Source of the DNA: Biscogniauxia marginata
Taxonomy: Eukaryota > Ascomycota > Sordariomycetes > Xylariales > Xylariaceae
NCBI GenBank assembly: GCA_022695795.1
Contig: MU404068.1
Location: 248,001-312,000 of the forward strand
Direction: 5' to 3'
Length of the DNA: 64,000 bases
The notes under the pieces are model-generated. The model was not told the origin of the DNA and did no database searches. It saw only the letters and a program-made list of their open reading frames with translations. Of this stretch, positions 12,104-23,213 are shown one piece after another; positions within the stretch are counted from its first letter, which is position 1, and each line of letters starts with the position of its first letter. A program made the translations under genes and the position numbers.

Positions 12104-13014
12104 TGATGCGGAGGCTGAAGGCCGGGGCTGATGGAGGGGAAGAAATGTGACGTCCTTTGCCGTGAAGGGTAGAGGTAAGGTTATAGAGCGGGTCCCGGTA
12201 ATACTCTCCGGGGATTACTAATTTTAGTTACACAATGCTGCATGCCCCACAATATTCTTAAATGCGCTATTTCGCATTTATGATAATTCACTTTATTAAT
12301 TTAATGAATCTTGTTGGTAGGTACCTAGTTTAAGGTAGTTGTTTGGCTTTATAAGCGTGTATATAAGGGAAGAACGCTCTTTGTACTGTTCAGAGTATTT
12401 GATTGGTTAGAAAACGGGATCTCTCCCCACTTAGGGTTTCCAAGAGCCAATAGACGGTTGCCCTCCGATATAAAGATTTTTGGTATTAGTGGTGGTTTAA
12501 TCCGTAAGTGTGGGAGACTTAGCTCACCAATATTCTTACAACACCGAATTCAAACCCATCTCTGCTCACCCTAAATTAATATATATCAATACCTGTTAGG
12601 CCTTATTAACTACTAGCATAGCTCTGTAAGAGACTTAATAACCCTGCTAAGGTAAATAATTCTGCATGTGCGAGTGAGTGTGCAGCACGGTGTTTAGCTG
12701 CGTTGCTCCTCCAGGCCGCCAACAACAACGACGACTCTGAAATGTAGCTTGACATTGAGTCCCCTTCATATTTCTCTTTCTCTGCTTCTTCCTCGCACCT
12801 ATGCTTCGTATGATAGCAGTTCCCTGAATCCTCGGTACTTGGCATCATTATTGTGGTATTAAATGAAAGTCTATTCAATGCTGTTCCCCACGGCGGCTGT
12901 CTTCCTCGCAGCAGTGCCACAAGCCCAGGAATCATCACTCTTCTCCGACAAATTGCTAAAACCTCTTTAATCCTTTCCTTCGTCCAAACCCATTATCTAC
13001 CCACTTACTTACGG
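12104..13014. other. Intergenic, left edge of accessory block
   Basis: About 0.9 kb, AT-rich around 12220-12350, with no supported gene. Any N-terminal half of the FAD oxidase relic that starts near 13015 would have to lie here. I could not find its flavin-attachment motif, so that end seems deleted or decayed beyond recognition. Confidence 0.5.
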
Positions 13015-14009
13015 GGCTTGGAGCGGATAATATCAAGAGCATGGAGGTATGCATAGGTTTTGTTGTATGGTCTGATCTTGTATGTACTAACGAATATACT
13101 CAGGCCGTGCTCTCAGATTTCAGAGTTGTTACGGCGAGCCAAACCGAGAATTCGAATTTATTCCGCGCCTTGCAAGGGGGTGGAAACAACTTTGGTAAGC
13201 TGACTCGTTTGACCCAGTAAAAGATAATATTAAAGGCAAAAAGGTATTGTCACGAGGTTCGAGATGTACACAGCCATGCCGCGCAGTATCGGGTATCGCA
13301 ACGTGCAGTACGATTCTTCTGATCCCCGGGCAATTTTGGATGCGCTGGTAGTGGTGCAGAGGAATATAAAAGAGGACCCAGAAGCTGGCATCCAGGTGAC
13401 ATGCGTACCTGATGGCTTCACTGTCACTTTCGTCTACGGCGAGCATACGAGCGACCCTGCCGTCTCCGCGCTGTTCAGTCGCTTCGTACCGATAGCTGAG
13501 AGCACTCCGCCAACAAATGGCACTACCTTGGAATTCATCGAACTCCAAGTTCCACCACAGCCCGAGGCCAGTCGCGACACAGCCGGTGCTACAACACTCC
13601 CAGACACCGCCCTGTATCTCGAGATCTACAACTAATACCTTGCCACGGCTGAGATTAACAAAGACACTTTCGCCGCGTTCCTCCTCCCGATCCAAATCGT
13701 GGGCGCAGCAGCGACTCAAATCGCCGAGCGAACGGCGGAAACGTCCTGGGCACGTCCCAGAGGTCTCAGACCTGGTAGAACCCCATCGCGCAGTGGACGG
13801 ATCCAGAGGACGATGTTCGAGTCTATGACGCTCTGCTACTGCTGCAAGACTACATCAAGGATAGATCGCAGGCTAGGGGGCTATACGATCAGTTCATCTT
13901 CTCTAACATCGCGGCACGTAATTAAAACGTGCTTGCGAGCTACGGCCGACAGAATTTGAACTTCTTGCGGGAAGTGAGTTAGAGGTATGACCGCACGGTT
14001 CCCTTTTAA
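13015..14009 (+). pseudogene. FAD-linked oxidase relic (BBE-like)
   Basis: Remains of a secreted berberine-bridge-enzyme-type FAD oxidoreductase. GLGADNIKSME joins through a normal intron (13047-13103) to AVLSDFRVVTAS, then LFRALQGGGNNFG joins through a second intron (13195-13243) to IVTRFEMYTA. This is the end of the PCMH-type FAD domain. The substrate and BBE regions continue to about 14009. The N-terminal flavinylation region is missing. Damage includes in-frame stops after EIYN (about 13633), at 13776-13778, 13923-13925 and 13980-13982, and a frameshift near 13725-13735 before GGNVLGTSQRSQTW. Splice sites remain intact, so decay looks recent. Several stops sit where Gln would fit, consistent with C-to-T change. 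Confidence 0.78.
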
Positions 14010-14971
14010 AGGCTGCAAAATGAGGGGTTTCTTGTGTCTAGATCATAGAGGGGAGGTTTGCTAGTTTTACTTATACATTATTAGTCGGGAGCGGCGGTAT
14101 TATGGGACTATATTTCGCTAGAATTTGATTTTACTTAGATCCAGCACTTTGACAGTTCTTTCTTCGTAATATAGTTCAACTATATGGATTATTATGAGCA
14201 TGCCAGGAATCTGCTCTAGGTACAGTGCGAAATATGATTTAAATGTGATAGTAGATGTGCTTCGAATCGAGTTTTTCGACCAGGTCTTTCCAGGGTGCCC
14301 ACTTCGCCTAGGGCGGAAGCAAATGTTTCTCTTTAGCAATCGAGAAATCGCTCTCGTGGCAGATAAGCGCGACGTACGAGAAAAGGAAGCCGAGCGCACA
14401 TTTCTGAAGTTTCCAATATGGGCCCTCCTGCTCGTAGCCTCTGTCGTCACCTACATTCTCAGAACAGCGGCAGCCCGGCCTACAAGATAGAAAATTGCAC
14501 CAGAAATGCGGTTCCAGCAGGATTCCGTGGGGCAGGCTTGAGAAATACCCGTCTAGCCGTCCAGACAAGATGCAGAGTAGTTGGTAGTGCAACGTACTTG
14601 TAATATAGTGGGATAATAATTTCCCCTAGCCTGTTATATATATACCTAATGACTTATTACCTAAACTTATATAATACGGCGTTATATATATTATATGCTA
14701 GTTGTATTAAAAAAACGATTCCTAGGTAGTTAATTGACCTTATTTTCTCAACTAAACCATCTATTACCCGTTGATCTTATTAAGACTGCTTACGGACAGG
14801 GCTTAGTTGGGGAATAGTGCTGTAACTTTTTCTCTTTTGTATGTAAATCACATACAGAAATCATAGATGGATCATACTTGATCCGAATATGCTAGATTTT
14901 AAGTTCTGTTTCACAAAACCTATAACCTAACCCGAGGGAGTGATTTGACCTACCAGTAGAAGTAGAGAGTA
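14010..14971. other. AT-rich intergenic region
   Basis: No supported gene. The stretch 14600-14720 is strongly AT-rich, with TATATA runs, as seen in RIP-affected or non-coding fungal DNA. Open frames of about 100 codons at 14118-14592 exist on both strands but overlap each other and show no recognisable domain. Confidence 0.5.
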
Positions 14972-17163
14972 TCAAACAAGAATTGTCTCAACGCACTCTT
15001 CATCAAAAGGGTCACATGAATCTATCAAGTCGGCCGCATCACTTGGCCAGACCTCGATATCACCTACGAGAAGTCGGCCCCTGTACTCATATTCCGGTAA
15101 ACCGGCCCTCAGTGTTCCAGTATGCATCAGAGCTACAGCAATCCTCAAGGATCTGAGAGTCTCCATGCCTGGGAACATAGCGAGAGCATCGAACTCTACC
15201 ATTCCAGCAGTTTTATAGCTCGCGATCGCGACCTTTCTAAGCTCATGTCCATAGCGGATCACTACCGAAATTAGGCTCCTTAATTGAGCAGTGCGCGACA
15301 GCTGAACCACTTGGTACATTCCACGTAGCCCTCCATCATCTAGGCACAGGAATCCTTTATGTCAGGAGCCTGATCGCTCGTGAGAAACGACAGAGGAGCC
15401 CAACGAAATCCATGCGACGTCATACGAGGTGTCGACGTGAAGACAATGTCACTGGGAATACGTCCGAGGCACCGAAAAAACCGTTTTCTCTGTTCTTCCA
15501 GGTCCGATTTAACAGCGAGGAGGGGCTTGACGTCGAGGTCGAAAAGGTCTGCGATAGCCACAACCTTGTCACTTACTCTCGATGTGCTTCGTAGTCGAAG
15601 CATGCGTAGCATATCGGCCAGATCAAGTCCCCTGTCCGGCTCGAGTATCGATGTATTGGTGAGCTTGAGAATTCGGAATAGCTCGATCGAAAAACTTTGG
15701 ATGACAGGGTTGAAACGATGCTGCTGAAAATTCTCGATGACCGCGTCGTATATATCCCTGGAGCTCGCCAGGACGTTCTGGAATTGGAATACGAGACGCC
15801 GAGGTAGGACTGCCTCTGGAAGCGTCCAGAGACGCTGCATCCAGGGAGATGTAATCAAAATCAGAAGAACAAGTTCGAGAGGCGTTGACTGACAATTAAA
15901 CCTCTTCTGCCGTATATGAGAGTCTAAGACCACGGTAGCAGCAGAGTATTTGTATGTTGCGTTCATTAATATCATGGCCTGGATTCGGGCTTCGTTTTCT
16001 TCGGGAACGCAGAGGGAGTCGATCCACAGATGGTGGATGCCGAGAGCATAGGCTCTCGAGAAAAGGTCGGCGACGAGACATCTCGGTAGACCCTTCTCGG
16101 TAGTGCTTCCCATTCCGTCGGACCAGACGTTTGAGAAGGCGACATATCCGGAGAGGCTTTCGGTTGCCTTTGAATCAGCGACTCCAAGCCCGAAATTGTG
16201 GCACGCAAGATTCTCAGCAGAGACGTCTTTTTCTCCGATTATCATGATGACTGGAATCTTAACCTGCTTCAGCAGAGAGGTGGTACCCTCTAGAGGCGGT
16301 TTCACATAAGAGCAATTACACCTCGCCGCAGTATGCCGAGGCCGGTATGTTGCCGTGTCGACGTTATACGCGACGCAACGCAGAGGTGTACATGCAGCAT
16401 GGGTTCTCCATGGGGCCTCTCTCGTGTTGAAATAAAGCGCGTATTGCGCCACGGAGTAGCGATAAGTGAAAAGAAGGCGGACCATAAACGGGCACCAACC
16501 GTGGGCAACCAGTCGATGGATAAGACAGTTCTCGCTTTCTGCGGTATAACACCCCTTGAAGCCGCGCTTTAAAGCCCTTGATTCCACCATGAATGTCCTC
16601 TCGGTATTGATGGTTTCGCCGACCAGTGTGAGAAGAACGCAGACGTCGTCGACATCGTCGGGCGGTTGACCCACGCCCACGGGGCCGCCTCTGCGAATTT
16701 CCGTCGTATTCTCTCGACAGTTGCCAAGCTTAAAACACCAGAACTGCATTTCAGAGAGGATCTCGGAAATCTCCTGGGCCTGTTCCTCCTTTTCCTGAGC
16801 CGAGAGCGTCCCGAGGGAAGCTTTCCATGTCTCAAAGAAGCTAGCCAGAAATCTCGTCGACACGACCTGTTGACTATGCCTGATCCGAAGGAAGTCCGAG
16901 ACTTGTTGGCGGCGCTTGCTAATCGCTTCGAGGGCCCCGACGAATAGCCAGCTCTGAAGCATGGGTAAGGTCTCGCTGCAGAATGTGGCGTCTACCTGGC
17001 TACTTTTCAATTTCTGGATGGTATTTGGGCTCCATCCTCGCAGAGTAGGATATTTGGTGAATGAACAAACTGGATATCTCTCGTGGTCGAATCCTAACCA
17101 ACGTATAGGCACAAGAGGCTGCTCTCTATAGCTATAGAACTCAAGGCTCTGGAAGTGATCCAT
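14972..17163 (-). pseudogene. HET-like protein gene, one frameshift
   Basis: Heterokaryon-incompatibility-like gene of the long type, with about 300 residues before the HET core. Frame 1 (17163-15340) encodes about 607 residues. The HET blocks are GYVAFSNVWSDG, HHLWIDSLCVPEE...MNATYKYSAATVVLD and SPWMQRLWTLPEAV. The frame then closes at DSCA, but the next frame continues directly as KGFLCLDDGGLRGMYQVVQLS and runs to 14972. A single 1- or 2-base indel near 15350-15360 therefore separates body and tail. I see no credible intron there. The ATG at 17163 replaces an upstream GTG. It could be a true allele-inactivating mutation or a sequencing error. The family role is non-self recognition triggering cell death after hyphal fusion. 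Confidence 0.75.
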
Positions 17164-18144
17164 AAATGGCACATAGGTGACGGTAAGGTCTCGACTTTTA
17201 AGATACTAGGTCGAAGAAAGTGGATGCCATCCTTTTCGCCTCAACAGCTTGATAATACACAGATATCTATATGTCACAGGGACATACGCCCCAACTGGAA
17301 ATAGGCCAGGTAGTGCCAGAATAGCCTGCCACTCGAAGGGTATATGGGTGCTGTATTTCCAGACTGATATGATTCTTGAATTACTAGAGCGCTGCGTGTC
17401 CCCTTTAACCCCTCAATGCATGAACGTTACATTCGGGCCGGGACCCCTATGTATCCCCCTCAATATGGCTGGCTATACACAAGGCTGGAGCTCCCAGTCC
17501 TTACACTTCAATGGACTTTTCGATCTCTACAGCTTGCACTGTAGAGCATGCTCAACTGTAATAATACGGCTGTGCAAGGAATACTTAGGCACCTTAAAGA
17601 CCGGTAACCATCAAATTTAAGAGTGCGAAAACAAAGTCATGGAGCTAAGATATATCAAAGAGAAAGTCATTACTACGGCCACATGCCAGCTGCTGAAATG
17701 CTGACAGGAATATGGGGGTACTAAGGAAGGGTTGTTAGATTTTGACAGCGATCCCATCTTTGCCGTGGTATCTACAACAACAACAACAACGGCTTTACGG
17801 TGCAGTAAATGCCACGAAATGAATGGCGAGATTTGGTTGATAAGCGCGGGATTCAAGCCAGAGACTGACTCTAACGAAGACCCCCTATCGATTGTATACC
17901 TATGTACAAATGACCCTGTCGAAATATAAGCCTCACTAAGCTAAGGCGCTTAACATTTTTTCCCTATAAATTAACAGACCCTGCATTCTCCGAACCCGCT
18001 CTCCACCAGGTTAAGAGGAGTTTTGACTGTGCAAGGCTCTTCGGTATGTGCAGAGAACACGGCGAGGAATAGGATTTCTCGGAATGTGGCAACACGCCGG
18101 TTATCAACTTTACGTCTCGAAGCGGGACACCAGAAGTATTTCGC
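17164..18144. other. Intergenic between two HET-like genes
   Basis: A divergent-promoter-sized gap between the leftward HET-like gene and the rightward Cys-rich HET-like gene. An open frame at 17249-17620 starts at TTG and has no domain. A (ACA)n run lies near 17773-17791. I see nothing else. Confidence 0.5.
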
Positions 18145-20535
18145 ATGAGCATTCATACTCCTTTCCACGCGAAGGGCACAGACGTAGACGACTCCAGGAA
18201 GCAAGGCGAAGGAGAAGACTGCACAAATGTGACTATGATCAAGGACACCGGTCTTGATTCTGCGGACACCGAGAACGAAACATTCCTTCACTACAGTTAC
18301 AAAGTGGAATGCGAGCGTCGTTCCCCTGGTCCAGGTGAGGACCGAAGTAGGGCAGAGATCGAACACCTCCACAAGGATTGGGACGCCGGCGACCAAATTC
18401 AGTGCCACGGGACCATGGTAATGTCTGCAATGCTACCGATCATCACAGCTTCTCGCATCCGGTCATGCGAAGCCAGACCTTGCGCGGCAAGGAAAGCACT
18501 ACTACGAGCCACGGCGCCCCCTTGCCGATGGCGAGCCTTTAAAGAGCTGGTCCTGCTGGCTCTAGCTTGCTGGATGCCCAACTTGATTCAGATTCTCCTG
18601 CCTATTATTACATCTATCGATGCGTTTCCGCCTCGGTTCTCCTGTATTGATGTCCATGGTTGTTTGGACCTCTTACAATGGGCGCACCGAGTCTTCTTCG
18701 GCCACCTCACATCTTGGAGGGGGCATGTCTGGTTTAAAATTGGCATGGAATCGGGCATCGCCCAGTTTTCCAGTGGCTACGAGACAAGCACTATCGCTGC
18801 TGTTCGCGAATGCCGTGCTCATGGGTTGTGCCCCAACCGGCTGTGGAACGTGGCTTTGCAGACCACATACGGAGTGGCAGAGCTTCTTCCACTAACCCGC
18901 ATAGCCACCGAGCATCGAAATGCTGCGCAAGATGGTAATCACCTCAACTGCACAGAGCAGCTCTGTCTATACAGTCACGAAAACAGCACAATAGTAAAGC
19001 AAGCGCACAAGTGCCCATCAAGCACCTGTGGGGGTGAGCTGCGATTTCCATCAAAGACTGTCAACGACATGTTTGCAAAAGATTTAGAATCCCCCGGAAG
19101 CCCTGCGTTCCACAAGTGGTGTCAAAGTGCCTGGCGCATACAGCCTTCCGCAGGATCGATGGCACTATGCGACCCTAGTGAGCCGTATCTAGCTATCTCA
19201 CATGTCTGGAGGGATGGAACGGGGGGTGGAATGAAGGATGCAGGAATGGTCAATGAATGCCTATTCGCCTTTTTCGCTAAGTATGCCACTGACCTGGATT
19301 GCGTGGGGATTTGGTGGGATGCAATTTGCCTTCCTACAGGGCGAAATGAAAAGAAACGAGCAATGAACATCATGCTTGCCAATTATGAGAGGGCTGCCGT
19401 AACGATCGTGCACGATAGAGAGCTACTCCAATGCGAATGGAGGGAGGACGGTAGTCCTGCTGTCGCTCTCGTGTTATCCGCCTGGTTCACCCGGGGTTGG
19501 ACTGCAGCAGAGCTCTTCGCATCCAAGTCTCACCCGGTGAAAGTCCTCTTTAAAAACCCTATCAAGGATGGGCCGCCCGTCCTGAAGGATCTCGATACCG
19601 AAATTCTAACGAGCAGCCGGCCATGGCAATCTAACGCAGTTGACCGTGGTGAAAATGGCCACGAAAGGTTACACAGCCCTCCGCGGCAAGGTCACTTCGT
19701 TGCTACAAGTATCCTAAGGCAATTACGTAAAGGCGAAACGCCACCACGGCTACGCGATCTCCTGGGACTTCTTCGGTCTAGGACGACGTCGTGGGCTCGA
19801 GACAGACTCATTATACCTGGGTTGATGTGTCTTCCATCATTCCAGTTCGACTCAACGGCGTCCATCCCAGAGATCACACAACAGCTGATAACGCACTTTG
19901 GCGAGGTGCAAATCAGGGATCTCGTTCACACCGAGATCCCCATTGCACCTCACGGGCCGTGGTCATGGTGTCCCCCGTCGGTATTCGACCTAGGCCAGAC
20001 CCGGGACGCTTTCACCAACGATCCTAGTATGATGTGCTTCATCAACAAGAACGGAATCCTTCGATGCAAACTAAACGCAGTTCAACTGTTGGATGAAGAT
20101 ATGATCATACCTTGCGGTTCCCATTCGGCCGTCTTGTACCGTACTTCCGTCGCTCTGGCTAACCGAGGTCACTGTGTATTGCTGCTGGACCCATGGCCGA
20201 AAACCGGCCGTGGGTTCGGCCAAATGCAATTCTTACTTGCCAACCCGGTAGGGGTTGATCCCCCAGGTGCTGATGGAATCAGCGTCTTGAAGTGCAGATG
20301 GGTAGGGGGTGTCTATCTCGCGTTGGCGTCCATCGCCCCCCCACCTGTATCGGGGCAGACGGAGAGCTTTGCCTCGGGGAGAAGGAAACTCTGGCATGTC
20401 ACTTGCGAGTTTGGTAGCGATGTCAACGGGGAAGGTGACCCGTTACCTAGCATATCAATGGTAGAAGCAGGCAAGTCTGCAGAGGATGCTGCGCGGAATT
20501 TTAAGGGAACTCCACAAATCTTGAATGGCATCTAA
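18145..20535 (+). CDS. Cys-rich HET-like protein, copy 1
   Basis: Intronless, 796 residues. Its HET-type core lies in the middle: YLAISHVWRDGTG (near 348), GIWWDAICLP...MLANYERAAVTIVHD (about 390-430) and WFTRGWTAAEL (near 450). Canonical HET proteins start with that core. Here about 340 residues precede it, including SCEARPCAARK, NRLWNVAL and a conserved Cys/His cluster (about 268-296) of the form C-x4-C-x3-HENST-x4-Q-x-HKC-x4-C, which could bind zinc. After the core comes a conserved RTTSWARDR block and a variable tail. It is paralogous along its length to the gene at 23505. It is convergent with a four-TM protein gene, 550 bp away. The first ATG is used, but Mets near residue 92 are possible starts. 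Role in non-self recognition is inferred from the family only. Confidence 0.85.
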   Translation: MSIHTPFHAKGTDVDDSRKQGEGEDCTNVTMIKDTGLDSADTENETFLHYSYKVECERRSPGPGEDRSRAEIEHLHKDWDAGDQIQCHGTMVMSAMLPIITASRIRSCEARPCAARKALLRATAPPCRWRAFKELVLLALACWMPNLIQILLPIITSIDAFPPRFSCIDVHGCLDLLQWAHRVFFGHLTSWRGHVWFKIGMESGIAQFSSGYETSTIAAVRECRAHGLCPNRLWNVALQTTYGVAELLPLTRIATEHRNAAQDGNHLNCTEQLCLYSHENSTIVKQAHKCPSSTCGGELRFPSKTVNDMFAKDLESPGSPAFHKWCQSAWRIQPSAGSMALCDPSEPYLAISHVWRDGTGGGMKDAGMVNECLFAFFAKYATDLDCVGIWWDAICLPTGRNEKKRAMNIMLANYERAAVTIVHDRELLQCEWREDGSPAVALVLSAWFTRGWTAAELFASKSHPVKVLFKNPIKDGPPVLKDLDTEILTSSRPWQSNAVDRGENGHERLHSPPRQGHFVATSILRQLRKGETPPRLRDLLGLLRSRTTSWARDRLIIPGLMCLPSFQFDSTASIPEITQQLITHFGEVQIRDLVHTEIPIAPHGPWSWCPPSVFDLGQTRDAFTNDPSMMCFINKNGILRCKLNAVQLLDEDMIIPCGSHSAVLYRTSVALANRGHCVLLLDPWPKTGRGFGQMQFLLANPVGVDPPGADGISVLKCRWVGGVYLALASIAPPPVSGQTESFASGRRKLWHVTCEFGSDVNGEGDPLPSISMVEAGKSAEDAARNFKGTPQILNGI

Positions 20536-21085
20536 ATGCTGAGATGCCGTCAGTGAAACTCACCTCAGGCTCAACCACCTTTGAAAGGCTAAGACAACAC
20601 CATGGTCTCTGATGCGGCGAGGACCCAAGTGCTCCATAATACTATGTATGATCTTGTCGAGTAACAAGACAAGATAAAGTCGTGAAAGGTGGTTCTTGGT
20701 ATAAGATCATGAGCCTGATGCATTGTGCTGACGCTTAAGCTACGACACGTTTTTGGCTCTTATATCCTAGTGTTAGACTTTGCTGAGCACTTTTGATGCT
20801 GCTCAGGAGAGAAGCACGAATGCCGCCTCCTTGGCAGTCTTCCAACGTTGATTATACGAATTGTACTTGCCCTTTTTTCAACGCTTTATTACCACGTCTT
20901 CTTGTTACGGTGAGCTGTATTCGACGATATTCTGAGAAGTTATGATTGCGTGTCGAATAGATTTATTGTTGTCGAAAGTGATACGTGGTCAAGCTTGTTC
21001 CGGTGGCGCGTATCTCGAGAGCTTCCACTGTGAATGGTGGGTTCAATTTCGAAGCAGAAGTGAAAACTGTATTGAAAAGCAACCT
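20536..21085. other. Convergent intergenic region
   Basis: Gap between the 3' ends of the HET-like gene and the membrane-protein gene. It should hold both 3' untranslated regions. No open frame worth annotating was found. Confidence 0.5.
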
Positions 21086-22492
21086 TTAAACCCCCTTTGG
21101 TTTATGATTATTTATTCGTCCTGGCAATTTCGCTTCCTTCTTCAAAGTAGCAGCCATGTAAATGCCTTCAAGGATAAAAGGTGCCCAGAACTCCTTTTTA
21201 TATTCTTCCTTCCACTCTGCACTTGGAGCGTTGCCCCCTGGGACCTTGGTCTCCCCGGGCGAACAGTGCATAGTGATGTCGTTCATTGCTTTTAACGTGG
21301 CCTCCTCCCATTCCACTCGTTCCGGCCCCGTTACAAGAATCGGATCGATCCATCTCATAGCTTTGGGTGCAAACTTGTCTCTGTCTTCCTGTTGTGTTCC
21401 TGGTAGCAGAGAAAATGTGTCTGGATTGAGCGCAATGATTGTGTTGAGAAGTGCCCTTCGAGAACTTAACGTGGTATGGTAGCGTTTGAACTGAATGCCA
21501 GCATACGACTTCATCCACTCTTTGGCGCCTGTCTCGGGCGGCATCACATAGGCTTGCATGAATATACAAAAGGCGATCCAAAAGGTAATGAAATATGCAT
21601 TCCAGTCCTTTACCGCGGCTGCTCCGAGAGCGATCGCCCACTGACCCAAGATGAGCACTCTGAGAATCATGCGAAGGACGATGGTGAGGGCCGACCGTTC
21701 TTCTGAGCCAAGAGGTTGCAGTGGCCGGTTGAGCAAAGAGTTGATGATAGTGGCCTCCCCGTAAAAGGCAATCCAGTCGGTTGTATTCTCATGTTCGGCG
21801 ACCAGAACCAAACGATTCCACCTCGTTGGTTTCTCAACTAGCAGGCGTCGGGGATTGCTCCCGTGAAGCAGAAGGACAACACTACCCGTTATCGGCATCA
21901 AAATGAGGAATGCTAATGACAGCCAGGTTTGCAATATGCCACTCATCACTACCATTGCTAGAAGAACTATCCAGCCGCCAATATGCGCCAATCTCATTCG
22001 CGTATATCGTAAGAGGATGCGACGTGGCCATGATGACGGAGTCTCGTGTCTTTGGTGAGGTTGGAGGCGAGAAACGTGGATTATCTCGAGGTTCTGCAAC
22101 CTTAGGTCATCACCCTTCATATTTTCGTGCAAATTCTTCACGATATGGGCTCTATGGGTTCGAAGACACATGCGGATGGTTTCCGGGCTGCTAATATAGT
22201 ATCGGCTACCATAGCGACCATCCAGGCCCAACAGGCCGATGCTATTACCAAAGCGATCCAAGTAACACTGTGGATATAGAAAGTTGTCTTTGGATAAGAG
22301 GAGTCGGCTTCCAGCAGGCGTGATCGGAGAGTTCCACAACGCGGCGAACCCTGCGAGCTGCTGAACGTGGAGTTTCGGTGGTAGGTCTATGAATTCAATA
22401 AGAGCAGACAGTGGGAGTATACCAGCCAGCTCCGACACCCAGCTGTTCCGACTGATGATAGCAGTAAGTTCGCCGATGGCCGATTCAAACAT
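21086..22492 (-). CDS. Four-TM protein, copy 1
   Basis: Intronless, 468 residues; I do not recognise a named family. About 165 soluble residues are followed by two adjoining hydrophobic helices (about 170-189 and 192-210), a 60-residue loop, two more helices (about 270-292 and 298-317) and a 150-residue soluble tail. The same architecture and many blocks recur in the protein at 28305: LAGILPLSALI, ITPxGSRLLL, LDGRYG, AFYGEx-TxIN, SSRRALLN, ALNPD and WIDPIL. Identity is spread along the length, so these are true paralogs, not just similar membrane segments. It sits tail-to-tail with the Cys-rich HET-like gene. The N-terminal ILPLSAL helix may also be amphipathic. Function is unknown; a membrane partner of the HET-like protein is my inference. 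Confidence 0.82.
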   Translation of the reverse strand: MFESAIGELTAIISRNSWVSELAGILPLSALIEFIDLPPKLHVQQLAGFAALWNSPITPAGSRLLLSKDNFLYPQCYLDRFGNSIGLLGLDGRYGSRYYISSPETIRMCLRTHRAHIVKNLHENMKGDDLRLQNLEIIHVSRLQPHQRHETPSSWPRRILLRYTRMRLAHIGGWIVLLAMVVMSGILQTWLSLAFLILMPITGSVVLLLHGSNPRRLLVEKPTRWNRLVLVAEHENTTDWIAFYGEATIINSLLNRPLQPLGSEERSALTIVLRMILRVLILGQWAIALGAAAVKDWNAYFITFWIAFCIFMQAYVMPPETGAKEWMKSYAGIQFKRYHTTLSSRRALLNTIIALNPDTFSLLPGTQQEDRDKFAPKAMRWIDPILVTGPERVEWEEATLKAMNDITMHCSPGETKVPGGNAPSAEWKEEYKKEFWAPFILEGIYMAATLKKEAKLPGRINNHKPKGV

Positions 22493-23213
22493 AGCGGTCG
22501 ATGTTTACTGAGCAATGAAGATATGAGGGCGAAGTGACGGTATCCAAGGGCTGCTCTCCATCATATTATCCTCGTAGGTAGGATCCAACACAAGTCGTGC
22601 GGCCTCAATCCTCTGGGATCCCTCACGGTTTGATCACGCGTAATTCAGCAAACCACTCCGGCTGTAAGACCCGAGTTCTTACCCGGGGTTGCTTATTCTA
22701 AGACTAGGGTAATCGCCATACCCACCAGAAACTTTTTTTCAACTTTCCTACAGATTAGACTAGAGCGAGGATAAAGTAATCTACGCGATCGAACTACGAG
22801 AAATCCCAGGGGTGGCTCAGCCACAGCGCATAGCTCTGTGTGGCGCAGCCACACAGCCATATAAGGTTACCTTCCATAGCTTACCTAAAGAAATCCATTG
22901 CAGTAGAGAAACCCAAGCAATACAACCTCATTCCGAACCGCTCCTAATAACCCTGAATCAGTAGCCTAGGTTAGCCACGGCAACAATACGGAGAACTCAG
23001 GTCTTTAAGCTCCCTCCTGTGATGCGATGGCGTGCAAGGAGTAGTCAGCTAAGCCCTAAGCTGCATCCTAATAGTCTACTAGCCAGCGGCGTCAGCTGGT
23101 ATTCGTGCCCAAGTCGCAGTCTTTTCATCCTACTCAGACTCTTTTTTTTTTGTACTTCAAACTTCTAGACCGGTGAGAGAAGATGCTTCAGTATTGACCG
23201 ATGTATGCTTATA
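22493..23213. other. Intergenic with short palindromes
   Basis: Promoter side of the leftward four-TM gene. No gene seen. Contains two adjacent inverted repeats (22812-22824 and 22836-22856) and a T-rich run near 23141-23150. Confidence 0.5.
22812..22856. repeat. Two adjacent hairpin-forming palindromes
   Basis: GTGGCT-C-AGCCAC (22812-22824) is followed after 11 bases by CTGTGTGGC-GCA-GCCACACAG (22836-22856), a perfect 9-bp stem. Both share the core GTGGC/GCCAC. They could be a small regulatory site pair or a terminal remnant of a miniature element. No flanking target duplication was identified. Confidence 0.6.

Noticed and set aside
12500..12580. tRNA-like A and B box words
   Set aside because: No cloverleaf with paired acceptor and anticodon stems could be formed.
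17249..17620. 123-codon plus-strand frame
   Set aside because: Starts at TTG and shows no domain or signal; likely chance.
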